From Acanthosepion esculentum (lineage: Eukaryota; Mollusca; Cephalopoda; Sepiida; Sepiidae): a stretch of 64,000 bases of DNA. The stretch is from positions 44,099,435-44,163,434 of the forward strand of contig OZ038508.1 in NCBI GenBank assembly GCA_964036315.1, in the 5' to 3' direction. Made by a program: the position numbers and the translations under genes. Shown in pieces: positions 10,936 through 21,215 of the stretch. Every line of letters starts with the position of its first letter. Within the stretch, counting starts at the first letter, position 1. The notes below the pieces were generated by a model, which was not told where the DNA came from, did no database searches, and saw only the letters and a program-made list of their open reading frames with translations.

Positions 10936-10938
<3 letters not shown>
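10061..10938. other. No recognised feature
   Basis: AT-rich. A C9A9 run near 10629-10648 is the only low-complexity feature. Confidence 0.45.

Positions 10939-10991
<53 letters not shown>
10939..10991. repeat. (TA)n microsatellite
   Basis: About 53 bp of TA. Confidence 0.97.
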
Positions 10992-10993
<2 letters not shown>

Positions 10994-11562
10994 TGTGTGT
11001 ATATTTAGGCTGCATTTTTTCATTGATGCATGTTTCATTAAATAATATAGACAAGTTTTGTCTATTTATTTTAAGTAAATTCTTTCCATATCGTCTGATA
11101 AGCTAAATGATATTATAATTAAAAGACGAAAGTAAAGACTATGAAATCTCCACAACAATTCTTAAATGCCTATAATAGATAACAGAAGCCATTTGTTTAT
11201 ACCCACGGCTTCCCATACTTAATACTTCTCTTTTCCACTTTCGCGTGGTCATGTGTGATGTCATGAGCTGCGGTACGAGTTTGTCGTTGCTTGGAAATCT
11301 TCCATGCAAACAAAAACAGACTATCATTATTGTTTTGTCCGTGTAGTGGTTAATATATTGTAACGTAATTGTTATCTTTGATAATGGCTTATGTAAGCCG
11401 AATACTTAGATAGGATTTAAAAATATGTATCGGTATGGTGATTTTCTTTCATCTTTCAATGAGAGCTTTATTAAGCTTACCAGACGATATGAAAAGAATT
11501 TACATAAAATAAATAGACAACACTTATATATATTATTTTTTGAATCATGCATCAATATGCAT

Positions 11563-11563
<1 letters not shown>

Positions 11564-11633
<70 letters not shown>

Positions 11634-11672
11634 TATATATATATGTGTGTGTGTGTATATATATATATGTAT

Positions 11673-11735
<63 letters not shown>
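11564..11735. repeat. Compound (TA)n(TG)n microsatellite
   Basis: Two long TA blocks separated by TGTGTGTG and ATGTATGG. About 170 bp. Confidence 0.97.
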
Positions 11736-11737
<2 letters not shown>

Positions 11738-11827
11738 GATCAGGACCGTCCAATCTATGTCCATATCTATCTGTGATAAAATGGAGAAGATTTTAATTGA
11801 CAAAAATATAAATATATTCTATTAACA

Positions 11828-11843
11828 CGCATCTATCTATCCG

Positions 11844-11937
<94 letters not shown>

Positions 11938-11956
11938 TAGATAGATATAGATATTT
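11828..11956. repeat. Self-complementary microsatellite (TATC)n(TA)n(GATA)n
   Basis: TATC repeats, a TA centre, then GATA repeats. The two flanks are reverse complements, so the whole block can fold back on itself. Confidence 0.95.
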
Positions 11957-12174
11957 TACTAAAATCGACCATATACAAGGCCCAAGAATCATTCAGTGTC
12001 GAGGATAAATGAAAGAAGTTTGTCATACAGAAGCATGTGGACGAAGTAGAAGAGTAAAAATTGCCTCTAGACTTGAAGAGATTCTGATTATTTTGATCGC
12101 GAAGTACTTACGCGTGAGTCTGTTCCACAATTATCGTACAAATAATATATATGCATGCCAAAATAGCAGTAGTA

Positions 12175-12176
<2 letters not shown>

Positions 12177-12250
<74 letters not shown>
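12177..12250. repeat. (TA)n microsatellite
   Basis: About 70 bp of TA. Confidence 0.97.
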
Positions 12251-12254
<4 letters not shown>

Positions 12255-12377
12255 ATAGAAGAAATGGCTTCATATTATTATTTATTGATCCGACATATTT
12301 TTATTACTTAAACGTTATTTTAAGTAGTAAAAATGCACCCAGTTTTTGGAAATTGCTATGTTAATGTTAGGATACGA

Positions 12378-12378
<1 letters not shown>

Positions 12379-12460
<82 letters not shown>

Positions 12461-12485
12461 GAGAGATAATATTAATGGCCAGTAT

Positions 12486-12545
<60 letters not shown>
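12379..12545. repeat. Compound (TA)n(GA)n ... (TA)n microsatellites
   Basis: TA then GA at 12379-12466, a 26-bp spacer, then TA at 12493-12545. Confidence 0.95.
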
Positions 12546-12547
<2 letters not shown>

Positions 12548-12593
12548 CCATGAGGATCGAATCCAGGTAGAGCTCAATACCCAGGTCAGAAAA

Positions 12594-12707
12594 TTCCATG
12601 GTTATAACTTATTACATTGGAATCGTAATGACGATACAATTCTTCATACCTACAAATTCAAATGTAATATGTTATAAACCTGCAATATTAGTGTTTGAGA
12701 CTTATAC

Positions 12708-12715
<8 letters not shown>
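12594..12715. repeat. Family H4 repeats, degenerate inverted pair
   Basis: The left half (12594-12645) read on the minus strand holds 'TGAAGAATTGTATCG', 'ATTACGATTCCAATG' and 'TAATAAGTTATAACCATGG'. The right half (from 12655, plus) holds 'TTCAAATGTAATATG', 'TTATAAACC' and 'ATATTAGTGTTTGAGACTTA', then (CATA)n(TA)n. Both match the single H4 copy at 21056-21130 and the palindrome at 56449-56600. The right half lacks the hairpin's 5' arm. Confidence 0.6.

Positions 12716-12752
<37 letters not shown>
12708..12752. repeat. (CATA)n(TA)n microsatellite
   Basis: Directly abuts the outer end of the H4 repeat. Confidence 0.95.
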
Positions 12753-12755
<3 letters not shown>

Positions 12756-13010
12756 TAAATAGACATACCTTGTCTTTTGCATTTACAAATCTTGATTTTG
12801 ATGATTTTTTGCTGCCACAATACACCTTATACACAATCACATGTACACATATATATACATGTGATTTGCCCATAGTTGAGACCCTAACAGTACCGTGAGG
12901 GTCCAAGCTATGGGCAAATAATGACCACCCAAGCGAACAGAAAATAATATGCGAGTATAAAAATACATTTTTATAGAAAAGTATACGTACAATATATATT
13001 TATATTAAAA

Positions 13011-13128
13011 TGACCAGCAATAAAATCTATCTGCAGTTGAGGGCATAAATTGTGTTCCAAATATTCAAACATTTCAGCATTAAATAACACATGGAGTTTT
13101 ATGCGCCGCTAAACAAAATCAACCAACA
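13011..13128 (+). repeat. Dispersed tail repeat T (ends GCCGCTAAACAAA)
   Basis: 'GACCAGCAATAAAATCTATC', 'GTTGAGGGCATAAATTG', 'GCATTAAATAACAC' and 'GCGCCGCTAAACAAAATC' are shared in order with 14421-14514 and 39400-39530, and in reverse at 41672-41840. The last motif also ends the 5S-derived SINE at 50735. Confidence 0.7.
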
Positions 13129-13449
13129 CACGCTTACACACATGCGCACACACATGCATACACGCGGTCACATATATAATTTGGATGAGTGTTCCGACGG
13201 AATGAAAAATTTGGATTTGTATCATGTTTCGCCAATCTTCTTCAATCAGAAAGTGATTTCAATGAAATCTACATTAGAGAGACAAAAGTGATCTTTGTTA
13301 AGACAATGCGCGCTTAATTCTTACTTGAAATCCATTGTTATTGCAATTAGATTTTCTCCAATTTCCACTCAGTTTTATGTTTATCTTTTTATATAATTGA
13401 AGCTCTATCAGTCCACATATAGCAAGAGCAGGAGATAAATTGAGATAAC

Positions 13450-13722
13450 ACGCATCCCTGACAAATACAATCTCCAACTATTTAACTGTAACGTGAATCG
13501 ACATCTCCAGTTGCCTTGATCTATCCACTTCCCTTCTCCACATCCTTTCACCTTTCATTCCTATCTGCTCTCGCTCCAAATCTTCTGTAATCCCCTTGCC
13601 TTGCTCGATCCACTATCTTTCTCCACATCCTCTCCTTTACCACTACTATCTGCTCTTCCTCCAAACCTTCTGTAACCCCTTGCGTGCTAGTGGCCTCCAG
13701 CCTTGCTTGGGGTGATAAGCTT
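13450..13722 (+). mobile_element. LINE 3' end, family alpha
   Basis: 'CATCCCTGACAAATACAATC' starts within the RT C-terminal 'FPDKYNL' codons. The 3' UTR runs to 'TTGGGGTGATAAGCTTTAA'. It is nearly identical to the reverse complement of 2107-2370 and to 42010-42292. A heavily 5'-truncated insertion. Confidence 0.85.
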
Positions 13723-13769
13723 TAAAAAAAAAATATATTAATCATCGGGTAATCATTGGTCATAGCACA

Positions 13770-14060
13770 TTCAGTGCTGTATCAGTCAGTTATGTGCCAC
13801 GCGTGATATACTCTTAGGCGATACATGACTGACGAAGCAGATTTTTCCCACAGTATTTTGCCATTTCTTTCTGAATTAGACCAGTTGCCATCCAAGGCTA
13901 TAGAATCCGATCTGCCCTGCTATTTACCCATTGCTTGGGGGAGAAGAAGAGGTTTTATACTTTACCCAAGTTTATTAGTTCGTAAGTGAATATAATTGAT
14001 TCGAATGGATTTCGAACCTGGCTCTCCGATTCCTCAATCCGAGCCTCTACCCATTATCAT
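13770..14060 (-). mobile_element. tRNA-derived SINE, family S1
   Basis: Minus strand: 'GGGTAGAGGCTCGGATTG', then B-box region 'AGGTTCGAAATCC', then body, ending 'CACATAACTGACTGATAC'. It aligns along its full length with 5060-5345, including 'AGACCAGTTGCCATCCAAG'. Confidence 0.8.
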
Positions 14061-14097
14061 CTTATTCAAACTTTATTATAACACCTTTTTACAGGTC

Positions 14098-14270
14098 ACG
14101 GATTTTCCTTTGGGAGTGATTCTTAATTCTTAGTCGATTTTAAGATTTACCGATATATTTTGTGATATATTTTAACAATTCTATTTTATTTTGATTTTGT
14201 CTTATTTTAGTTTGATTTAATATATTTTAACATACTAAATTTGAAGCATGATTTGGTTCGCTTATTGAAA
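14098..14270 (+). repeat. Direct repeat D, copy 1
   Basis: 'GGGAGTGATTCTTAATTC', 'TTAGTCGATTTTA', 'TTACCGATATA' and 'TCGCTTATTGAAATAAAATT' occur in the same order at 14715-14925. Copies are about 620 bp apart and lie on the same strand. Identity unknown. Confidence 0.75.
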
Positions 14271-14420
14271 TAAAATTAATTTATATTTGACAAAGATCAA
14301 TCGAATAAAAATACATTTTAAAATATAAAAAAAATATGTATAAAGATACATTTTAATAGTTTTTTACCAGCAAAGCATTTTTATTTAAAAAAAGAAGAAC
14401 AATAAATATATATATATAAT

Positions 14421-14514
14421 GACCAGCACTTCATTTTATCTGTAGTTGAAGACATGCAGTTGCCTTCAAATTATGTCGATAGAGGTTGATATGCTGCTAA
14501 ACAAAACCAACCAA
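14421..14514 (+). repeat. Dispersed tail repeat T, copy 2
   Basis: Starts 'GACCAGCACTTCATTTTATC' and ends 'GATATGCTGCTAAACAAAAC'. It aligns with 13011-13128. Confidence 0.65.
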
Positions 14515-14714
14515 CGAACCAGCCAACCAACCAATAAATGAACCCTTTTATGACATTAATCCAAAATATATCCTACAATGTATTAAAGAAATTGCATGCA
14601 AAAAAGTTCAAAAATTCCGCAACATGAAACACATATATCATCGCATTCAATGCAATATGATTAATTATATTCAAATATTACTCAATGTACATTTAACAGG
14701 TTAACATTTGATGA

Positions 14715-14925
14715 CAAATTTCCCGGTGCATTGGGAGTGCTACTTAATTCTTAGCCGATTCTACGTTAAGTTTCACCGATATAATTTGGGATGTATTTTT
14801 TTAAATTCTATTTGATTGGCTGCTGCTTCGGATTCACAGTTTAATCTTATTTTATTCACTAATTATTTTTTATTTAATGCATTTTAATATATTTGTCTCG
14901 CTTATTGAAATAAAATTACTTTCCT
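14715..14925 (+). repeat. Direct repeat D, copy 2
   Basis: Second copy of the block at 14098-14270. It ends with the same 'CGCTTATTGAAATAAAATTA'. Confidence 0.75.
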
Positions 14926-14999
14926 TCTGCTGATAATTCATCGAAGAATCATCCCAATATAGAGTTTTTCAAAATTATCTTATATACTATATATATATA

Positions 15000-15000
15000 A

Positions 15001-15043
<43 letters not shown>
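15000..15043. repeat. (TA)n microsatellite
   Basis: About 40 bp of TA. Confidence 0.95.
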
Positions 15044-15045
<2 letters not shown>

Positions 15046-15282
15046 AAATATAGTTTTAAGGTGTGCTATATTCATGGCATAAAGTGCCCAGTATCAGATA
15101 TAAAATGAACATTGAAGTCAACGCACAGAGAAGACAGGTTGTTTCTTGAAATGGCAGTGAAAAAAGTTCTTCATTTGTCTCACTACCACACAGAAAAGAG
15201 AATGTTTAACATCGAGAATGTTTAACATCGAAAAACATAATGAAAATTAATTCGTTTTAATAATATGTAGAAATATAGACTC

Positions 15283-15322
15283 TTTGCCTGAAGGTCGCGA
15301 GACCAGAAACACGTGTTGCAAA
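15283..15322 (+). ncRNA. Hammerhead ribozyme-like motif, family H5 (best candidate)
   Basis: All three stems of a type I hammerhead can be drawn. Stem I is TTTGC (15283-15287) with GCAAA (15318-15322). The first core strand is CTGAAGG (15288-15294) where the consensus is CTGANGA. Stem II is GGTC/GACC around GCGA. GAAA is at 15306-15309. Stem III is ACA with TGT (15309-15311 with 15314-15316), closed by a tight CG loop. The predicted cleavage site is after T15317 (GTT, which fits NUH). The A-to-G change at the last core position, which stem II then absorbs, probably weakens or kills activity. The sequence downstream leads to a (TA)n tract at 15408. PLE terminal repeats are the known home of such motifs. 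Confidence 0.6.
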
Positions 15323-15403
15323 ATTATGGAAAATAAAGCATAATATATATTTTTAACAAAGCCAACATTACAACCAAAAACGTTTGCAGTTTCTCTCTTC
15401 TTC

Positions 15404-15407
<4 letters not shown>

Positions 15408-15474
<67 letters not shown>

Positions 15475-15521
15475 TACGAAAAATTAGGTAATCCGTATGG
15501 GTAGACCCAAGGAGGATAAAA

Positions 15522-15592
<71 letters not shown>
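15408..15592. repeat. (TA)n - repeat block J - (TA)n
   Basis: TA arrays at 15408-15470 and 15526-15592 enclose the reverse complement of block J (15471-15525; see 7733-7815). Confidence 0.9.
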
Positions 15593-15595
<3 letters not shown>

Positions 15596-16096
15596 AAGAT
15601 ATTTATTTAATGTTAGACATGAGATGATTGGCATAGATCATTAGAAAGAAATAGTTTAATAGAAAATTAAGATTTTGTATATTTATTGAGTGATGATAGA
15701 CGAGATTTCCAAATTTGTGAAAAAAATCAGATAAGAGCAAAGTCAAGAATAAATTTAAAAAAATTCCAAGATATTGATAAAAACAAAATTAATTTTAATA
15801 TCTTATGAATAGCGATTTATTCTGAAATTTGTAGGAAAAGCCATTCAAGTCGTAAAGTTATTTTTTGTTTCCTTTATTGTTCACTAGTGAAGTTTTTTCT
15901 TCATCATTTATCTCACAAATATTTATTTTTGTAACAGTAAAAATTGTTCTGATATATTTAATGATAATTTTATACATTTAATAATTGTATTCTTTTCTTA
16001 TTGATACGTTTCTATTATTGTCATTAAAGTGGTACATTTGATAAAGAAGTGTTCACTCCGACATCTAGTGTGAAGTATATATAGTTATTTCGCGTC

Positions 16097-16642
16097 ATGG
16101 TAGAAGGCTTACTTGTCTCAGTGATCTCAAGAGCAAAGTCGTCTGTAGGATTACCCAAGGTGGAACGTTCCAAGAGGAAAGAACAGACTGAAAGCGACCA
16201 ACCCCGAAGATCCCAACAGCGGAATATGCAAAGATCTACACGATCCCACCGTCCAAACCGGTGGAAAAGGGAATCGCCAGTCAGGCTGGCGCAACCTTTT
16301 CAGACCTTGACAAACCAAAAATCAGACAGCCCGATGCGACCAGGTTTACTAGATCTCGCTTGTCTCAATTCAGTTTAAGCCGTGAGTCAGGCGATCTTGA
16401 GCAAGTGTGTAGGCTACTCCGTCGATCAAAGTTGTCCTCTCTTTGATTTACAGCCATCTCCGCCACTGTCACCAGAGAAAAGAATGGGAATAACGAGAGA
16501 TGATGACAAATCCGATGATCGGATACGAGTGGGTGCCGACCCGATCAGATGAAAAGCGATTTGAGAAAAAGCCAAATAGCAGTAGGATGTTGGTATTGCA
16601 AATGTAAACCGAGAAAAAAAAAGACAGAATACTAAGGACATT
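16097..16642 (+). mobile_element. LINE copy A, 5' ORF1-like region
   Basis: A 93-codon frame (16097-16378) rich in Arg, Ser, Gln and Pro contains 'DQPRRSQQRNMQRSTRSH' and 'PVRLAQPFQTL'. A homologous peptide, 'NQPRRHERRSRQRSTRTQ', is encoded on the minus strand at 57300-57870, and the following stretch matches 9780-10060. Three copies with a conserved reading direction point to a real ORF1-like or linker part of a retrotransposon. A basic, disordered, nucleic-acid-binding role is inference. It lies upstream of the RT relic at 17390-19565 on the same strand, with a hAT MITE between them. The frame is broken after about 16378. Confidence 0.55.
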
Positions 16643-16650
16643 GTCTTAAG

Positions 16651-17142
16651 CAGTGCTTCTCAACGGGTGCACCCGGGCGCATTAATGCGCCCTAAAAAGT
16701 AGCCAGATTCGCCCAAAGTTAACAAAAGAGTAATTTATTCAATTATTTTATATCTAAAATAAATTTATCAAAAAAAAATAATGCTGAACACATCAAGCAC
16801 ATGGCTTCCATGTTTAAGTCAAGTCTTTATCATTTGATATTTTAAACTGGATGCTTAATTTCTTCATCTTTAAGGAGTGGGTAGTCCTTTCCCTTTTGCC
16901 TTTTGTTTTTATCGGACTCTCTAAAAAGAGAAATAGCAGATTCTTCATAAATCCATTTCGGTGAAACCTCTACTACTTAAATTTACGGTGTAATGTCTTA
17001 AAAATAAATGCTTAATTCAGAAGACTTCTTTATTATTTTCAAATTCCATGACTCAGATTTCCTTATTAAAATATAAAGTGAGCCCCAGAGTTTATTTATT
17101 CTACAAGTGCGCCCTGAATTAAAAATGGTTGAGAAAAAACTG
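16651..17142. mobile_element. Non-autonomous hAT transposon (MITE), 492 bp
   Basis: The left end is CAGTGCTTCTCAACGGGTG (16651). The right end, read inward on the minus strand, is CAGTTTTTTCTCAACCATTT (17142). CAGTG-TTCTCAA is the classic hAT terminal inverted repeat. The flanks are an 8-bp target duplication with one mismatch: GTCTTAAG (16643-16650) and GTCTAAAG (17143-17150). GCGCC(C/T) motifs lie inside both ends. There is no transposase frame, so it depended on a partner element. It is inserted in the LINE A region and is therefore younger than that LINE. Confidence 0.88.
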
Positions 17143-17389
17143 GTCTAAAGACATGGACGTAACCATTAATATCTTCTAATCCGTGCAAATAATTAAACTG
17201 AAACTGATTCCTCAGAAGCATCTCTGATGATAAATTTAGAGCTCCATTAGATGGATCTGGTTACTGGGCAAGAAATTTACACATTTGTTAAAAATGTTAG
17301 CCAACGGGACCAAGAAGGTATCAATGATGTGATGGAGTAATTTTCTGGGCTGGTATTTTAAGAAAGCAAAATTAGGAATCTCATTTAAA

Positions 17390-19565
17390 CAAATGGTATT
17401 AATAAAATATATCGAAATAGGTTGTCTCCTTCGTATATTATTCACAAAACCTCCTTCTGTTGTGCTGATTGGGATTCACTTCGTAACTTTCTTCGAAGCA
17501 CCCTTTCTTAGCCTTCCTATTAAGAAACGTGCCAGTGTGCTTTCTTCTTGGGTCAAGGGCAGCGTCGATGCTTTTGAGCTAATTCGGAAATACGCGGTCA
17601 AGGCAAAATCTTCTCAATTGTTAATGACGGCCTGTTCAGTCATTATAGCCCACAGTAATCACTTTTTCCGGCTATACCAGCGTGACAGTTTTGATCACAA
17701 GAGACGCTTGTTTGTTGATGCACGTAATAAATTTAAATAGGAACTGGAGGCAGCTAAGTCTTTGTTTGCTAATAGAATGAGGCACTGTATAACCTCTGAC
17801 AAATTTGACTCTCATAACTACTGGCGGCTCTCTAATAGTGTGTAAAGAAGAGTAATAAATAAAGTAAGTTTTCTATTCCTTCTCTTTTCACTCAGTTTGA
17901 GGTGTTAACATCTGCTGATAACGCAGTACGCCTTGTCCGTAAATTCTGTTGAAGCTGCGCTCTTTACTAATCTGGCGTATCCTTGCCTGACTCTCCATTT
18001 AGAGATTTGATCACTGTTGTGTTATATGCATATAACTCGTTCTACGATTTATGCTATCATCTCTCATCTGGATTCCCACAAAGCATGTGAACTTCATCGT
18101 ATCTCTATAATATTCTTTCAGAAATGTTCTCCTAAATTGGCTCCTGTGCTCTGTATAAACTGTACAATAAATGCTTCGTTATCTCTTGGATTCCCGCTTG
18201 TTGGAAATTCTACTCTTTTGTGTCAGTCTTTTAGAAGGGAAGAGAACTGTCTGACCCTTCTATCAGCCGATTAGCCTACTACATCTTTTTTGTCAAAGTA
18301 CTAAAGGTCTTAATCAACTCTGAATTGGTTAATCTTTTCACATCACAGGACCTTCTTCAGACAAGCAATAAGGCTTTCGCTTCTCAAAGTCAACTGCTGC
18401 TGAAAAGCCTATCAAGCTTTAGCTAAGAATAGTGAAGGACAGGCTATTAAAACCGTTTGACAGGATTTGGCGCACACCGGTCTTCTTCACAAATTGTAAG
18501 CTTATGGTATTTTCGGGGAAAATCTTGAACTGGTTTGGTCTTTCCTATCAAATCGGGAAATGAAAGTTGTCCTATACGGCCTCTCTTACTAGATCTTTTT
18601 GTACTAAAGCAGGCGTCCTTTCATCAATAATCTTCCTGAGGACATCATTTGACATCATAAACTCGGTATCTATGATGATGGCACAAACATTTACTCCTGT
18701 CTAGATAGTAAATCTGATGAGTTTGTCAAGTTCAAATTGGCAGCTGATCGAAAAAATTACTTACAGTCTATTGTCAACTGGGACAAGGATTGACGTGTTA
18801 ACTTTAACTCCTCCAAAACGAAACGTTTCTCTATTAATATTCTGAGAGACCCTTTCATGCCTCTTATTAGAACGGTTGATGCTAACCTTCCGATGAATGA
18901 ATCATTCTCGGCTGACATGAGGTGGAAAGATTATAATGAATTCATTGCTAGGTCTGCTCATAAGAAAGTTAGTTCACTGTATTGCGCTACGCATATTTTA
19001 TCTCCAGAATCTATCTTACATATTTATAAGTCTATAATTCGTCCATGATTAAAATATTGCTGCCACATATGGTACGGTTGTCTTTCTGTATATTTAGATA
19101 TTTTTGATAAAAATCTAAAGTAGAACCAGCCATATTATTGGTCTCGACCTGGCTTCTCGGTTTCAGTCACTTTCCAATCGATGTAATATAGCTCCACGGT
19201 ACCTTTACTACAAATACTTTCATGGTAATTGTTCGGATGATCTCTACGATATGGTCCATAGACTTTATGAAATTAAGTGCAGTACTAGATTGGCGGCAAT
19301 GTCTCATCAATTCAAAGTTGACTTAGCTAAATATAACCGTAAATTCTATGCTATTTCGCAAGTCTCGCTTGTTCCGGCTCTATGTTTTTCAGCCAACTTT
19401 GATTTTCAAACGCAATTTCCATCATTATCTACTGTTTCGTGTTTATCCTTCTATTGTTCTCCCTCCTTAATAATGCCAATTTTTTTATTTTTCTTTCACA
19501 CATAGTAATCTCTTGTGCCTTAGGTGCTTCACTGCCTTGCATGGGCCAACTGATTAAAAATTAGG
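17390..19565 (+). mobile_element. LINE copy A, jockey-like reverse transcriptase, dead
   Basis: Pieces of one polyprotein appear in order with frameshifts and stops between them: 'HSNHFFRLYQRDS' (17650-17690), 'ISHLDSHKACELHRI' (about 18060-18100, the KA.GPD region), 'KCSPKLAPVL', 'FRREENC', 'HTGLLHKL', 'WSFLSNREMKVVL', 'LGIYDDGTNIYSC' (near 18660-18700, where YADD should be), then 'LSPESILHIYKSIIRP' (about 19000-19045). This is the RT domain order of jockey/CR1-type non-LTR elements. The catalytic YADD reads YDDG and many stops are present, so it cannot work. The upstream endonuclease domain is not recognisable. The 3' end is near 'CAACTGATTAAAAATTAG'. The minus-strand copy B is its sister. 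Confidence 0.85.
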
Positions 19566-19569
19566 ATGA

Positions 19570-20267
19570 TAATTATTATATTGGATAAGAGATATTTGAG
19601 CAATCAAGTAACAATAAAAAGATTATAATGCTCCTTTACATTTAAAAGCTTTTAATTAAACCAAAAGAATTTCCAAATATAAAAATAATAAAATGTGTTC
19701 AAGTGCCTCCAGGCATTAATCCAATGGGAACTTGTGTCATAATTAAATGAGAAAAACAATCTACGAGCAAATGTTACTAGCAAGCAATAAATCTACTGCA
19801 AGGAATGTTTAAAATGAATATATAAAAATGTTTTGAAGTTAATAAAGGAAAGATTAATGAAAGTAGCAGAATGTAAAAGCGATCATATTGATATGTAAAA
19901 TGAAACAGTATAGGGATAAACTTTGTTTGCGATTAAGTAATGGGTGACGCTTTGGCTGCTGAGTGACATCATTTTATAGAGCGAGCAAAGACGACAGTCC
20001 ACCAGTCAGCTTACAGGAGTCAGACCGAGCAGTTGATTTTTTACTGTTTGATGAATATGACTTCCTAGTGATACTTAAGAGAAATTCGGCCCGTTCGAAT
20101 CTCAGCTAGAAATCCTAAAAAATGGCTTTTCCAGAAACACAGATTGTATCCATTGACAGCTCAAATTTCAGTTGGGAATTATTACAGGAAAGACCTAATA
20201 TATCTTTTTCCGCAGTGCTTGTGTTGTATACATGTGTTATACTTACTCTGTGCGGAACACGTCTAGA
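19570..20267. other. No recognised feature
   Basis: AT-rich. A lone 'CGTTCGAATCTC' near 20091 resembles a B box but no A box precedes it. Confidence 0.4.
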
Positions 20268-20612
20268 TATATGTCTATATTTCTGAGATGAGGTACACTA
20301 TTTACATTATTCGAACTATTGTCCTCATCTTTGTCACCATAGTTATCACAACGTTTCGGCCGTTGTAGGCTCCGGCCTTCTTTAGGTGGTTGGAATGCCG
20401 AACAGAACACTTTATTTCGCTCAATGGGGTAGACTGTTCTAGTTCCACGTGCCATGTTCTTTTTTTAATGTTTTTTTAATGGATGTCAGTTGTCAATTAT
20501 CTCCTGTTAATTCCCCTCTCCAAGTTCTCCACTGCAGTAGTGTGAGTTCAATACCCGGTATTGATCTCACAGAATGTTCTGTTGAATTGGCCAGCACGAA
20601 CAGGGCGAAAGA
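20268..20612 (-). repeat. Composite repeat, copy 3: B-box-like segment plus hammerhead-like segment
   Basis: Minus strand: 20612-20475 with 'GAGATCAATACCGGG', then 'CATGGCACGTGGAACTAG', then CTAAAGA (20393-20387; consensus CTGANGA), stem II GGCCG/CGGCC (perfect five pairs), and GAAA (20357-20354) followed by CGTTGTG. The end matches 'CATCTCAGAAATATAGACA'. Stem II is intact here but the first core strand has G5 changed to A. Confidence 0.7.
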
Positions 20613-20720
20613 AATTGTACAGTACCTTAAATCTCTGGTACAAATGAAAAAAAAAAATCTGCAAGTAATAAGTTAAAAAGAAAAGCGCACAATACACTAA
20701 GTAGAGCAATAGTAAAATAA

Positions 20721-20832
20721 GTAAATCCTAATGAGCCAGGTACGCATGGGATCATCAGGGTGAAGTGGCCAGTTCACCCTGATGATCCCATGTCGTAAAC
20801 CCTAGGTAGGTAGTACCTGGCTCATTAGGATT

Positions 20833-20835
<3 letters not shown>
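20721..20835. repeat. Palindrome with central CTGATGA motifs, family H6
   Basis: GTAAATCCTAATGAGCCAGG at the left end is the exact reverse complement of the right end. Inner arms GCATGGGATCATCAGGGTGA and TTCACCCTGATGATCCCATG flank a 7-8-bp centre. The right arm has an extra 20 bp. Read outward, each arm starts with CTGATGA as in the H1 and H4 palindromes. The right edge runs straight into (TA)n. Confidence 0.88.
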
Positions 20836-20924
<89 letters not shown>

Positions 20925-20925
20925 T
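20836..20925. repeat. Compound (TA)n(GATA)n(GA)n microsatellite
   Basis: About 45 bp of TA, then GATA, then GA. It abuts the H6 palindrome. Confidence 0.97.
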
Positions 20926-21055
20926 AACAAAGGCAGGTTTTCTAAAAAGGACCAGATATAATGCCCAATAATAAATGGAACATTCTTCAGGTAGGTTTTG
21001 TATATTTTATTTCATTTATTTTCTCTCGTTCTTCTCTCTTTCCCTCCATTGTAGG

Positions 21056-21127
21056 TCTGTTGAATTAGATCGTGATTACGATTCCAATGTAATAAATTAC
21101 AACCATGGGATATTAGTCTTTGACACT

Positions 21128-21130
<3 letters not shown>
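21056..21130 (+). repeat. Family H4 repeat, single copy
   Basis: CTGTTGA, then the long hairpin arms GATCGT/ACGAT, then CCAATG, 'TAATAAATTACAACCATGG' and 'GATATTAGTCTTTGACACTT', ending in (TA)n. The position equal to hammerhead GAAA reads GTAA, so catalysis is doubtful. Confidence 0.65.

Positions 21131-21214
<84 letters not shown>
21131..21214. repeat. Compound (TA)n(GA)n microsatellite
   Basis: TA with one TGTA break, followed by GA. Confidence 0.97.

Positions 21215-21215
<1 letters not shown>

Noticed and set aside
11425..11825. Long open frames of alternating Tyr and Ile (also Cys-Val, Thr-His, Arg-Glu, Ser-Leu) here and at every TA/TG/GA array
   Set aside because: They are dipeptide translations of microsatellites, open in several frames on both strands, with no flanking coding signal.
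16097..16378. Host RS-domain (splicing factor) exon
   Set aside because: The same sequence recurs at 9780 and 57300 as broken copies and lies upstream of an RT relic, so a retroelement origin is better.
20449..20676. 75-codon plus-strand frame beginning MPCSFFNVFL
   Set aside because: It runs through the composite repeat antisense to its B-box segment and is not conserved in the other copies.
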